A stretch of 48,837 nucleotides of DNA from Pelotomaculum propionicicum (GTDB lineage: Bacteria > Bacillota > Desulfotomaculia > Desulfotomaculales > Pelotomaculaceae): NCBI RefSeq assembly GCF_004369225.1, contig NZ_QFFZ01000025.1, positions 1 to 48,837 on the forward strand, in the 5' to 3' direction. This document shows, piece by piece, positions 32,923 through 42,534 of this stretch. The translations under genes and the position numbers were made by a program. The notes under the pieces were generated by a model. It made no database searches. It saw only the letters and a list, made by a program, of their open reading frames with translations, and had not been told where the DNA came from. How positions within the stretch are numbered: the first letter of the stretch is position 1; each line of letters opens with the position of its first letter.

Positions 32923-34260
32923 ATGGAAATCGGCTTTAACGATCTGGCGTCAGGCATAGATACAATATGGGTATTGCTCTGCGCCGCATTAGTCTTCTTG
33001 ATGGAAGGCGGTTTTGCCTTTCTCGAAGCTGGGTTTATTCGCGCGAAGAACTCCATGAATATTGTCATGAAGGTATTCACCGACAGCACCGTGGGTATGC
33101 TCAGCTACTGGGCTATAGGCTTCGGCATCATGTACGGCCTTGACCGGGGCGGGCTTATCGGCACTACCGGGTTTTTCATAGAAGGAAACCTGGAACATAT
33201 CCAGCTCAGGGTCCCCATCTATGCTTACTGGCTTTTCCAGGCCGCTTTCGCTATGGCTATGGCTTCCATTGTTTCGGGGGCCGTGGCGGAGCGGATGAAG
33301 TTCCGTCCTTATATTATTTATACGGCTCTGGCCGCGGGCGTGATTTATCCGATAGCCGGACACTGGGTCTGGGGTGCCGGCGGCTGGTTGTATAAACTGG
33401 GCATGCTCGATTTTGCCGGTTCCGCGGTCGTGCATGCCGTGGGAGGCTGGAGCGCCCTGGCGGCTGTGTTTGTGCTGGGGCCAAGGACGGGTAAATATAA
33501 CGAGGATGGCACGATGAATGTGCTGCCGGCGCACAATATGCACCTGGCTTTTCTGGGGACATTTATTCTGTGGTTCGGCTGGTTCGGCTTCAACCCCGGC
33601 AGCTCTCTGTCCGGCCTGGATATGAACATTGCCAGGATTGCCGTGAACACAAACCTGGCCGCGGCCGCGGGCGGCACCGCGGGCATACTTTTCACCATGT
33701 TTAAGTTCGGCAAGGCGGATCCCAGTATGGCCATGAACGGAGCACTGGCCGGTTTGGCCGCCATCACCGCCGGGTGCGCGTTTGTGCACCCTGTCAGTGC
33801 TGTTGTCATCGGGGGGTTGGCCGGGATATTCTGTGTTCTGGCTGTTGGCGTGTTTGACCGGATTAAAGCTGACGACCCGGTGGGAGCTATCGCCGTGCAC
33901 GGGGTGAACGGGACCTGGGGGGTGATCGCGGTCGGCATTTTCGCCCAGAAGGGCGGTCTTCTCTACGGTGGCGGGGCTAACCTGCTGGCTGTACAGGCCA
34001 TTGGTGTTCTCTCAGTTTCGGTCCTGGCCTTTGCATCAACTTATATTATCTTCAGAGTATTGAAAAGGACAATGGGGATCAGGGTTTCCGCCGCGGAAGA
34101 ATTTGAAGGAATGGATCTTACTGACCACGGTATGCCGGCTTATACCGGCCTGGTAGCCACCCCGCTCTATGATGTGGAAGAAAGCGCAGTTCACACGGGA
34201 GCCGGGTTAAAGACGCCGGGTGCGGTATATGCAGTTACACAGGCGGTTGTAGATAAATAA
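32923..34260 (+). CDS. amt: Ammonium transporter Amt 1
   Basis: A 445-residue ammonium channel with about eleven membrane helices. The start EIGFNDLASGIDTIWVLLCA lacks a signal peptide. GGFAFLEAGFIRAKNSMNI, GHWVWGAGGWL, DFAGSAVVHAVGGW with pore His, and VHGVNGTWGVIAVG with the second pore His are conserved. A C-terminal cytosolic tail of about 55 residues includes the LTDHGMPAY motif that couples to P-II. ATG 32923 behind AAGGAGG. Paired with the upstream P-II gene. Confidence 0.96.
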   Translation: MEIGFNDLASGIDTIWVLLCAALVFLMEGGFAFLEAGFIRAKNSMNIVMKVFTDSTVGMLSYWAIGFGIMYGLDRGGLIGTTGFFIEGNLEHIQLRVPIYAYWLFQAAFAMAMASIVSGAVAERMKFRPYIIYTALAAGVIYPIAGHWVWGAGGWLYKLGMLDFAGSAVVHAVGGWSALAAVFVLGPRTGKYNEDGTMNVLPAHNMHLAFLGTFILWFGWFGFNPGSSLSGLDMNIARIAVNTNLAAAAGGTAGILFTMFKFGKADPSMAMNGALAGLAAITAGCAFVHPVSAVVIGGLAGIFCVLAVGVFDRIKADDPVGAIAVHGVNGTWGVIAVGIFAQKGGLLYGGGANLLAVQAIGVLSVSVLAFASTYIIFRVLKRTMGIRVSAAEEFEGMDLTDHGMPAYTGLVATPLYDVEESAVHTGAGLKTPGAVYAVTQAVVDK

Positions 34261-34279
34261 AAAAATTCTGCAAAACCTA

Positions 34280-34308
34280 TTGACACCGTCCGGTTATCCT
34301 TTTATAAT
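34280..34308 (+). promoter_or_regulatory. Promoter of amt2
   Basis: TTGACA at 34280-34285, 17-base spacer, TATAAT at 34303-34308: a near-consensus sigma-A promoter. The transcript would begin near 34315, just ahead of the first leader hairpin at 34332. Confidence 0.85.
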
Positions 34309-34331
34309 TACAAAATAAATCTTAATTTAAC

Positions 34332-34399
34332 TGATACAAAGCAGTATCAAAGGCAAAGACGCTTTTTAGGAAAGGCATTTTCCTGGAAAGCGTTTCTTG
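34332..34399 (+). promoter_or_regulatory. ANTAR-type two-hairpin leader of amt2, copy 1
   Basis: The clearest example. P1 is TGATAC-AAAGCA-GTATCA (34332-34349). P2 is AAGGC-AAAGAC-GCTTT (34350-34365). The terminator pairs ACGCTTT (34359-34365) with AAAGCGT (34387-34393) around an inner AGGAAA/TTTTCCT stem, then TTCTTGTT. Both loops have A at 1 and G at 4, the ANTAR consensus, and P2 overlaps the terminator arm. Confidence 0.82.
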
Positions 34400-34403
34400 T
34401 TCA

Positions 34404-34482
34404 GGATCCAAAGCAGTATTTCATATGAGCAGTGACGCTCTCAAGGACAGGGTAAAGCCTGTTCGGGAGAGCGTTTTCTGTT
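34404..34482 (+). promoter_or_regulatory. ANTAR-type leader of amt2, tandem copy 2
   Basis: A second copy follows directly. The P1 loop word AAAGCA (34410-34415) remains but its flanks no longer pair. P2 is GAGC-AGTGAC-GCTC (34427-34440), with A1 and G4. The terminator pairs ACGCTCTC (34435-34442) with GAGAGCGT (34467-34474) and ends in TTTTCTGTT. P2 again overlaps the terminator. Two attenuators in series would tighten control of amt2. Confidence 0.7.
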
Positions 34483-34590
34483 ATAAAGGGAACCATCAAA
34501 AAACCACGTGCCGGCGAAGGGGGCGCCACCTGAGCCGGGTGCGTTCAAATAGTGGTTCTCAGTGGAATAAGAAAAGGAGGTTTTAAGAAA

Positions 34591-36009
34591 ATGAAAAACC
34601 GGCTCTTACGGACTATATTAATGGCTACTGCGTTTATAATGACAGTTCCGGCCCTGGCCTGGGCCGAGGAGTCAGCCGAGGCGGTTGTGGAAACTGCTGC
34701 GACAGTTGACACAGGCGATACGGCATGGGTTCTGGCTTCAGCCGCCCTGGTCATGCTCATGACCCTGCCCGGACTGGCTCTTTTCTACGGCGGTTTAGCC
34801 CGCAAGAAGAACGTTTTAAGCACTATTATGTACAGTTTTTTCGCTATGGTTTTAATCAGCCTGCAGTGGTCGCTCTGGGGCTACAGCCTGGCTTTCGGGC
34901 CCGACGTTAATCACATTATCGGCAACCTGGACTGGGTGGGACTGAAAAGTGTAGGGCTTGTCCCCAACCCCGACTATTCAGCGACAATTCCCCACCAGGC
35001 GTTCATGATCTTCCAGATGATGTTCGCGGTTATAACCCCGGCTCTGATTTCCGGAGCCTTTGCTGAAAGGATGCGCTTTCCAGCTTTCATGGCGTTTTTA
35101 CTGCTCTGGGCCACCTTTGTGTATGACCCCGTGGCCCACTGGGTATGGGGAGTCGACGGATGGCTGCGCAACCTCGGCGCGCTCGACTTCGCGGGAGGTA
35201 CCGTGGTTCATATCTTATCCGGTGTATCCGGTCTGGTCGCCTGCCTTGTGCTGGGCAAGCGCAAGGGCTTCGGCAACGAGCCGATGATTCCGCACAATCT
35301 GCCCTTTACAGTGCTCGGTGCGGCCTTGCTGTGGTTTGGCTGGTTCGGCTTCAACGCCGGCAGCGCCCTCGGCGCCAACGGGCTGGCAGCCAGTGCCTTC
35401 GTAGTGACCCACCTGGCTACTGCCGCGGCAGCGTTTTCCTGGGTAGTTGCTGAATGGATTCACCACGGCAAACCGACAACACTCGGCGCTGCTTCAGGCG
35501 CTGTGGCTGGTCTCGTAGCCATTACGCCTGCCTCCGGCTTCGTGGAGCCGCTGCCCGCTATCATTATCGGCCTGGTTGCCGGCGCGGTATGTTATATAGC
35601 GGTAGGCGTGGTCAAGGCCAAACTCCGTTACGACGACGCGCTGGACGCTTTCGGAGTACACGGCATCGGCGGCACCTGGGGCGCCATTGCCACCGGTCTT
35701 TTTGCCACTACAACTGTTAATGAACTGGGCGCCGACGGGTTGTTTTACGGTAACGCCGGCTTGCTCGGCAAGCAGTTTATCGCCATCGGGGCCAGTTGGG
35801 CCATGGCCATAGCAGGTACTTTTGTTATCCTGAAGGTTATCAGTATCTTCATCAAGCTTAGCGCCACGGACGAGGAGCAGGACACCGGCCTCGATTTTAC
35901 ACAGCACGGAGAGGACGCGTACACCGACTTTGTACTTTCAGCTTCACCGTTCGGATCTGCCAGTATACCTGCTGTTAAGACCAGCAGCGAGGTAAAGCCT
36001 GCTTTATAA
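34591..36009 (+). CDS. amt: Ammonium transporter Amt 2 (with signal peptide)
   Basis: A 472-residue Amt/MEP channel of the AmtB type. Residues 1-25 are a cleavable signal (MKNRLLRTILMATAFIMTVP, then ALAWAEE), which Amt 1 lacks. LFYGGLARKKNVLST, GHWVWG-like AHWVWGVDGWL, DFAGGTVVHILSGVSGL and FGVHGIGGTWGAIATGLF follow. The tail keeps GLDFTQHGEDAY. ATG 34591 behind AAGGAGG. Sequence differs strongly from Amt 1, so it is not a recent duplicate. It is followed by its own P-II gene. Confidence 0.96.
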   Translation: MKNRLLRTILMATAFIMTVPALAWAEESAEAVVETAATVDTGDTAWVLASAALVMLMTLPGLALFYGGLARKKNVLSTIMYSFFAMVLISLQWSLWGYSLAFGPDVNHIIGNLDWVGLKSVGLVPNPDYSATIPHQAFMIFQMMFAVITPALISGAFAERMRFPAFMAFLLLWATFVYDPVAHWVWGVDGWLRNLGALDFAGGTVVHILSGVSGLVACLVLGKRKGFGNEPMIPHNLPFTVLGAALLWFGWFGFNAGSALGANGLAASAFVVTHLATAAAAFSWVVAEWIHHGKPTTLGAASGAVAGLVAITPASGFVEPLPAIIIGLVAGAVCYIAVGVVKAKLRYDDALDAFGVHGIGGTWGAIATGLFATTTVNELGADGLFYGNAGLLGKQFIAIGASWAMAIAGTFVILKVISIFIKLSATDEEQDTGLDFTQHGEDAYTDFVLSASPFGSASIPAVKTSSEVKPAL

Positions 36010-36076
36010 TGAGTTAGCTTAACTTTGGGGAATATCGATCCCTTGCCAGTAAACCTAAAAAAGAGGAGGTATTAAG

Positions 36077-36415
36077 TTGACAAAGATCGAATGCATCTTA
36101 CGCCCCGGTAAACTGGAAAATGTCAAAGAGGCTATAAATCAGTTCGGTATCCATGGCATGACTGTAACCCAGGTAATCGGCTGCGGTCTTCAGAAAGGCA
36201 GGACCGAGGTCTACCGCGGTACTGAATACAGTATCAACCTGCTCCCGAAAATTAAAATGGAAATGGTAGTTCCAGATAAGGACGTTGAGGCTATTGTTAA
36301 ACTTGTCATTGAAAACGCCCGTACCGGCGAGGTCGGTGACGGGAAAATCTTTACCTACAAGATTGATAATGCCGTCCGGATCAGAACTGGTGAAACGGGA
36401 GAAATAGCAATATAA
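36077..36415 (+). CDS. glnB: P-II nitrogen regulator (GlnK type) 2
   Basis: A 112-residue P-II protein close to the one at 32457. It shares GMTVTQVIGCGLQKG and the T-loop VYRGTEYSINLLPK; the C-terminus is ARTGEVGDGKIFTYK and IRTGETGEIAI. TTG start behind AAGAGGAGG. It lies 67 bases after amt2 and shares its transcript. The presence of two Amt/P-II pairs suggests each P-II serves one transporter. Confidence 0.95.
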   Translation: MTKIECILRPGKLENVKEAINQFGIHGMTVTQVIGCGLQKGRTEVYRGTEYSINLLPKIKMEMVVPDKDVEAIVKLVIENARTGEVGDGKIFTYKIDNAVRIRTGETGEIAI

Positions 36416-36439
36416 GAAAATTTCTGTTGGTTGTTTCAT

Positions 36440-36551
36440 TTAAGGCAGAGACGCCCTAAAGTTGATTTATCAGATTGACATTAATAAATGTAAGGCGAAG
36501 ACGCCTGTTCCCCCTGCAGGGGATGCAGGCGTCATTTTTATTACCAAAAAT
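36440..36551 (+). promoter_or_regulatory. ANTAR-type two-hairpin leader of nifH
   Basis: P1 is TTAAGGC-AGAGAC-GCCCTAA (36440-36459), one mismatch, loop A1 and G4. P2 is AGGC-GAAGAC-GCCT (36493-36506), loop G4. The terminator pairs GACGCCTG (36500-36507) with CAGGCGTC (36536-36543) around an inner CCCC/GGGG stem, followed by ATTTTTATT. P2 and terminator overlap. The P1-P2 gap is 33 bases, longer than in the amt leaders. I found no clear promoter here, so nif may be transcribed through from amt2-glnB. Confidence 0.72.
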
Positions 36552-36553
36552 AG

Positions 36554-37695
<1,142 letters not shown>

Positions 37696-37699
37696 AAAG

Positions 37700-38062
37700 G
37701 TGAAGGAAGTCATAGCCATCATCCGGATGAACAAGATGGAGTGCACCAAGGACGCTCTGGCAACTGTAGGTTTTCCAGCCTTCATGGCCTACAAGGTATT
37801 TGGACGGGGAAAGCAGCGCGGCCTGCAGGTTACCTACCCGTCCGAACACAGGGAGAGTGAAGCCGATGGCAGAAGAATCAAGTTTCTGCCCAAGCGGATG
37901 GTTTCGGTGGTGGTGGAAGACGAGTTCGTGCCGGCGGTGGTGGCGGTGCTGATGAGGATAAACAGGACCGGCAATATCGGCGACGGCAGAATCTTTGTCT
38001 GCCCGGTGGATGACGCGATCCGCGTCAGGACCGGGGAGCGCGGAAAGGAGGCAATTTCGTGA
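37700..38062 (+). CDS. nifI2: NifI2, P-II-like nitrogenase switch-off protein
   Basis: A 120-residue partner of NifI1. It starts VKEVIAIIRMNKMECTKDAL at GTG 37700 and has the longer T-loop typical of NifI2 (YKVFGRGKQRGLQVTYPS, then ESEADGRRIKFLPKRM). RTGNIGDGRIFVCPV is the B-loop. Four bases separate it from nifI1, and the GTGA at its end overlaps the nifD start. The longer frame back to 37595 lies inside nifI1. Confidence 0.95.
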   Translation: MKEVIAIIRMNKMECTKDALATVGFPAFMAYKVFGRGKQRGLQVTYPSEHRESEADGRRIKFLPKRMVSVVVEDEFVPAVVAVLMRINRTGNIGDGRIFVCPVDDAIRVRTGERGKEAIS

Positions 38063-39675
38063 CTGGTGCTAATAAGGGAAAAAAACCCGTCGGAGTAGAG
38101 GAAAGCCGGAGAATCATTGACGAAATGTATGCCGCCTTTCCCAAGAAGGCGGGAATAAACCGGAAGAGACATGTGGTTGTAAAGAATTCAGGTGAGCAGA
38201 AGCAGGTAATCGAGGCCAACGACAGAGCCGTGCCGGGCATATTAACCAACCGCGGCTGCGCCTTTGCCGGAACCAAGGGCGTTGTCTTCGGGCCGGTCAA
38301 GGACATCCTGGACCTTACTCACGGCCCGGTGGGCTGCGCGTACTATACCTGGGGCACGCGCCGCAACCTTTCCCGGCCTGGTGTGGGCGAAGATGATTTC
38401 GCCGGTTACTGCCTGAGCACGAATATGATGGAAACGGATATCGTCTTCGGGGCGGAGAAAAAGCTGGCCCAGGCCATCCGGGAAGCTTACGCCATATTTA
38501 GGCCTGAGTGCATCGGAGTATACGCCACCTGCCCGGTGGGCCTGATCGGCGACGATATCGAGATGGTTTGCAAAAAGGCGGAAGAAGACCTGCAAATAAA
38601 AACAATCGGGGTTAGTTGTGAAGGCTACCGGGGAGTAAGCCAGTCGGCAGGGCACCACCTGGCCTCCAACGCCTTGATGGAGCACCTGGTCGGCACCGAG
38701 GAACTGGAAGACCCCGGTCCTTTCGACATCAACGTCTTCGGCGAGTACAACATTGGCGGAGACTACTGGATGATCAAGGAGGTCCTGGAGGAAGTCGGCT
38801 ACCGGATCGTCAGCTCCTTCACGGGAGACGCGTCATTCCATGAGATTGCGAAGGCGCACCGGGCGAAGCTGAGCATCCTGCTCTGCCACCGCTCCATTAA
38901 CTACACCAACCGGATGATGGAGGAGAAGTACGGTGTGCCCTGGCTGAAAGTCAATTACATGGGAGTGGACGGTCTGGTGAAGTGCCTGCGGGACATGGCC
39001 AGGTTCTTTGACGACAAGGAGCTGACCAGGCGGACGGAAGCGGTGATCGCCCGGGAGACGGCCCGGCTGGATCCCATTATCGAGAAATACAGGAAGAGGC
39101 TGGCCGGCAAGAGAGTCATGATCCTGGTAGGGGGATCCCGCTCTCACCACTTCAGGAACATGTTCGAGAAAGTTGGCATGGAGGTAGTGGTGGCGGGCTA
39201 TGAATTTGCCCACAGGGATGACTATGAAGGCAGGATGGTTATCCCCGAAATCGTGCACACCGGACGGTCGAAAATTCTGGAGGACATCCACTGGGAGCGC
39301 GACCCGAAGGTCATATCGCCATACGACGACGATGAAATCAAAAGAAAGAAGGAAGAATTGCCCAACCTAATGGACTATGAAGGAATGCTGCCGGAAATGA
39401 AGAACGGCGAAATCGCAATCGATGATTACAACCATTTCGAGTGCGAGTACCTGGTTAAAGAGCTGGGAATCGACCTGTTCTGTTCGGGAATTAAAGATAA
39501 GTATGTTTTTCAGAAGATGCACATCCCCTCGCGCCAGATGCACTCATATGACTACGCCGGGCCGTATGCCGGCTTTAAGGGGTTTGAAAAGTTTCTTCAA
39601 GATATTGACATGGCAGTGAACAGCCCCACCTGGAGGTTTATTACTCCGCCCTGGAGGGAGAATAAAGATGCTTAA
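38059..39675 (+). CDS. nifD: Nitrogenase MoFe protein alpha chain NifD
   Basis: The 538-residue subunit holding the FeMo-cofactor. P-cluster ligands are Cys67 (RGCAFAG), Cys93 (GPVGCAYY) and Cys158 (YATCPVG); cofactor ligands are Cys276 (LLCHRS) and His495 (RQMHSYDY). Gln195 and His199 in VSQSAGHH and Arg361 in GGSRSHH line the cofactor pocket. A charged insert at about 385-435 and VAGYEFAHRDDYEGR are features of the Clostridium pasteurianum type. It is a Mo-type chain; no anfG or vnfG gene is near. GTG start overlaps nifI2; the end overlaps nifK by eight bases. Confidence 0.97.
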   Translation: MTGANKGKKPVGVEESRRIIDEMYAAFPKKAGINRKRHVVVKNSGEQKQVIEANDRAVPGILTNRGCAFAGTKGVVFGPVKDILDLTHGPVGCAYYTWGTRRNLSRPGVGEDDFAGYCLSTNMMETDIVFGAEKKLAQAIREAYAIFRPECIGVYATCPVGLIGDDIEMVCKKAEEDLQIKTIGVSCEGYRGVSQSAGHHLASNALMEHLVGTEELEDPGPFDINVFGEYNIGGDYWMIKEVLEEVGYRIVSSFTGDASFHEIAKAHRAKLSILLCHRSINYTNRMMEEKYGVPWLKVNYMGVDGLVKCLRDMARFFDDKELTRRTEAVIARETARLDPIIEKYRKRLAGKRVMILVGGSRSHHFRNMFEKVGMEVVVAGYEFAHRDDYEGRMVIPEIVHTGRSKILEDIHWERDPKVISPYDDDEIKRKKEELPNLMDYEGMLPEMKNGEIAIDDYNHFECEYLVKELGIDLFCSGIKDKYVFQKMHIPSRQMHSYDYAGPYAGFKGFEKFLQDIDMAVNSPTWRFITPPWRENKDA

Positions 39676-41027
39676 ATATACACCGAAAGAAATTGTCGAA
39701 CGCAAAGCTCTGGTAATCAACCCGGCCAAGACCTGCCAGCCTATAGGAGCCATCCTTGCATCCAAGGGGATCCGCAACTGCATGCCCCTGACCCATGGCT
39801 CACAGGGGTGTTCAAGCTACCTGCGCATGACCCTGGCCCGTCACTACCGGGAGCCTTCCTATCGCCGCCACTACCTCATTTTCCGAGGACACGGTGGTTT
39901 TCGGCGGCCTGAGCAACTTGCGGGAAGCCATTGAAAATGTCGTCACCCTCTACCATCCGGAAGTGATCTCCATCAGCACCACCTGCTCCTCGGAGACCAT
40001 AGGAGACGACGTGTCCAGCTTTATGGAAAGTATCAAAAAGCAAAGCTTTTTTGATCCAAAAATTAAAGTGGTCATTTCGAACACACCCAGCTACGTGGGA
40101 TCACACATCACCGGTTACGACAACATGGTCGTGTCCATCACCCAGACCTTTCCCAAAAAGGGTGAGCCAAACGGCAAGTTGAACATCATCCCCGGTTTCA
40201 TTGAGCCGGGCGATATCAGGGAAATCAAAAGGATCTTAGGTATGATGGGGGTGGAGCCTATAGTTTTCCCCGATACGACGGATGTCTTTGACGCCCCGCT
40301 GGCGCCTGGCTCCGGAGCTCTTTACCCCCCGGGGGGGACGACCATCAGCGACCTGGAAGACGCGGCCAACTCCATGGGCACCATCGCTTTGGGAAGGACC
40401 GCCGGCGGCTCGGGGGCAATTGTTCTGAAGGGCCGGTTCGACATTCCCGCAGTGATTGGCCCAACGCCGATAGGTATTTCCAATACCGATAAATTTGTGC
40501 TTAACGTGAGTAAGCTGATGGGGGTTTCCATCCCGAGGGAGCTGGAGGACGAGCGCGGCCGGCTGGTAGATATGATGGTGGACGCCCACCCCCATTTCCA
40601 CGGTAAGAAAGTGGCGGTTTACGGCGACCCGGACATGGTGTGCGGTATAACCAGCCTGTTGGTGGATATGGGAATGGAACCGGTGTTTGCTCTTACCGGT
40701 ACGCCGGATAAGCAGTTTATCCCGGAAATCAAAAATACAGCCCCCGGCTGCGAGGCCATGATCGGCGACCTCTTTCTGCTGCACCAGAAGATCAAGAACG
40801 AGCCGGTGGACCTGCTGATAGGCAATACTCATGGAAAGTATATCGCCCGGGCCGAAGACATCCCTCTGGTAAGGCTGGGCTTTCCCATCACCGACCGTGC
40901 CAACCTGCACTACTTCCCTTCGGTGGGTTACCTTGGGACGGCCAGGCTGGTGGAGACCATCGGCAACACGCTGCTTGATCGCGTTGACCGTGACGCGGAC
41001 GACAGCCACTTTGAATTAATCCTCTAG
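39668..41027 (+). CDS. nifK: Nitrogenase MoFe protein beta chain NifK, frameshifted
   Basis: Beta subunit of MoFe protein, in two frames. From ATG 39668 the first reads MLKYTPKEIVERKALVIN, then PAKTCQPIGA and GSQGCSSYLR (two P-cluster Cys), and stays correct to REPS at about 39859. From 39861 the next frame continues IAATTSFSEDTVVFGGLSNL and STTCSSETIGDD (third P-cluster Cys) to TAG 41027. Removing one base at about 39860 restores a 452-residue protein; the gap between REP and FGG is then 14 residues, as in Azotobacter NifK. It is the short clostridial form. If real, the shift kills nitrogenase; a sequencing error is equally possible. Confidence 0.93.
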
Positions 41028-41028
41028 T

Positions 41029-42414
41029 TTGAAAAACTATTCAGGGAAAGATGTGATTGCCATGAAAGAGGCCGGGTTGCCTGACGTGTTTATTAAAGAA
41101 AGAGAAGATTTTATCCACACCAAGGGAAAGCAAAAGAAACAGCTCAAATGTGAAAATGACAGCGTCGCCGGGTGTGTGAGCCAGAGGGCCTGTGTTTACT
41201 GCGGGGCCAGGGTTGTTTTAAACCCGGTTACCGACGCTGTCCACCTTGTCCACGGACCAATTGGCTGCGCCAGTTATACCTGGGATATCCGGGGGTCTTT
41301 GAGCAGCGGCGCTGAACTGTACCGTTTCAGTTTTTCCACTGACTTAAAGGAAGAAGATGTGATTTTCGGTGGTGAAAAAAAGCTGGCCAGGGCTATTGAC
41401 GAACTGGTTTTAAAATACAATCCCAAGCTGATCTTCGTCTATGCCACCTGCATTGTTGGAGTTATCGGCGACGATCTTGAGGCTGTTTGCAAGGCTGCCG
41501 CAAGAAAACACGGTATTAAGGTTATTCCGGTGCAATCCAGCGGTTTTATCGGCAATAAATCAGCAGGGTACCGGGCTGCCTGTGACGCCCTGTTGCGTTT
41601 GATAGGACCAACAAGCAGAAATGAAACAAAGGAAAGTAAGTGTGTCAACTACCTGGGAGATTTCAACCTTGCCGGTGAGGTGTGGATCATTGGCAATTAT
41701 TTAAAACAGATGGGTATAAAGCTAAATGTGGCATTTACCGGGGATTCCAGCTGCGAAACCCTGAAGACGGCCGCCAGGGCTTCCCTCAACATTGTCCAAT
41801 GCGCCGGGTCCATGATCTATCTCGCCGAAAAGATGGATGAGATATATGACATTCCCTATCTAAACGTATCCTTTCTGGGTTTAGAGGATACAGCCGAGTC
41901 CCTCAGGAAAATTGCCAGGTTCTTTGGTGACCTGAAAATAATACACAAAACAGAAGAACTTATAAAAAAAGAGGTAAATGCTTACAGCGGCACAGTTCAG
42001 AGCTACCGTGAGAAACTAAAAGGTAAAAAGGCCGCCATCTACGTGGGTGGTGGATTTAAGGCCATCTCGTTGGTTAAGCAGTTTAGCGAGATAGGCATAG
42101 ATGTGGTGATGATCGGTACCCAGACCGGCCGGCAGGAGGAATATGAGATTATCAACGAACTGGTGGACGAAGGCACGGTGATCCTGGATGACGCCAACCC
42201 CACCGAACTGGAAAAGTTCATGGTAGAAAAGGGAGCCCATCTCCTGGTGGGGGGAGTAAAGGAAAGACCGCTGGCCTACAAGCTCGGTATTGCCTTTATC
42301 GACCACAACCATGACCGCAAGCACCCTTTGAGCGGCTTTGCGGGAGCGGTGAACTTTGCCCGGGAGGTATACTCAACCGTCTGCTCACCGGTCTGGAAAT
42401 ATATTGGGACGTGA
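41029..42414 (+). CDS. nifE: FeMo-cofactor scaffold protein NifE
   Basis: Scaffold subunit that with NifN matures the NifB-derived cluster into FeMo-cofactor. Up to 461 residues. GCVSQRACVYCGARVVL, HLVHGPIGCASYTWDIRGSLSSG, YATCIVGVIGDD and SSGFIGNKSAGYRAACDAL (read as conserved blocks) match NifE. It ends SPVWKYIGT. Start uncertain: TTG 41029 directly follows nifK but has no ribosome site, while GTG 41053 lies six bases behind AGGG and would give a protein of 453 residues starting nearer to homologs. Its stop codon lies at the edge of an intergenic repeat. Confidence 0.95.
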   Translation: MKNYSGKDVIAMKEAGLPDVFIKEREDFIHTKGKQKKQLKCENDSVAGCVSQRACVYCGARVVLNPVTDAVHLVHGPIGCASYTWDIRGSLSSGAELYRFSFSTDLKEEDVIFGGEKKLARAIDELVLKYNPKLIFVYATCIVGVIGDDLEAVCKAAARKHGIKVIPVQSSGFIGNKSAGYRAACDALLRLIGPTSRNETKESKCVNYLGDFNLAGEVWIIGNYLKQMGIKLNVAFTGDSSCETLKTAARASLNIVQCAGSMIYLAEKMDEIYDIPYLNVSFLGLEDTAESLRKIARFFGDLKIIHKTEELIKKEVNAYSGTVQSYREKLKGKKAAIYVGGGFKAISLVKQFSEIGIDVVMIGTQTGRQEEYEIINELVDEGTVILDDANPTELEKFMVEKGAHLLVGGVKERPLAYKLGIAFIDHNHDRKHPLSGFAGAVNFAREVYSTVCSPVWKYIGT

Positions 42415-42520
42415 GACGTGAGAAATGAGACGTGAGAATACAAGATGGGCTTCAGGGTTAATAGAACTTAAGAGGAATGCCTGGATCCCATGTCCCACGT
42501 CCCACGACGCACGACCCAAA
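42409..42520. repeat. GTGAGACGTGAGAA inverted-repeat element between nifE and nifN
   Basis: Left part: GACGTGAGACGTGAGAAATG and another GACGTGAGAA. Right part: CCCATGTCCCACGTCCCACG and ACGCACGACCC, roughly complementary (GTGGGACGTGGGACATGGG). The word GTGAGACGTGAGAA also occurs at 32100. The nifE stop codon is inside it. It can fold as an imperfect hairpin. Confidence 0.65.
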
Positions 42521-42534
42521 TGGGAGGTGGCTTT

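Noticed and set aside
32989-33900. 303-codon reverse-strand frame inside amt1
   Set aside because: It is the antisense shadow of a GC-rich transporter gene; the sense frame has full Amt motifs and the antisense product has none.
36475-36500. TTGACA at 36475 as a nifH promoter
   Set aside because: No -10 element follows at 16-19 bases, and it lies between the two leader hairpins.
40236-41009. 257-codon reverse-strand frame inside nifK
   Set aside because: Antisense shadow of nifK; no family features.
39894-41027. Separate gene starting at GTG 39894
   Set aside because: It begins mid-NifK, has no ribosome site, and joins the upstream frame after removing one base.
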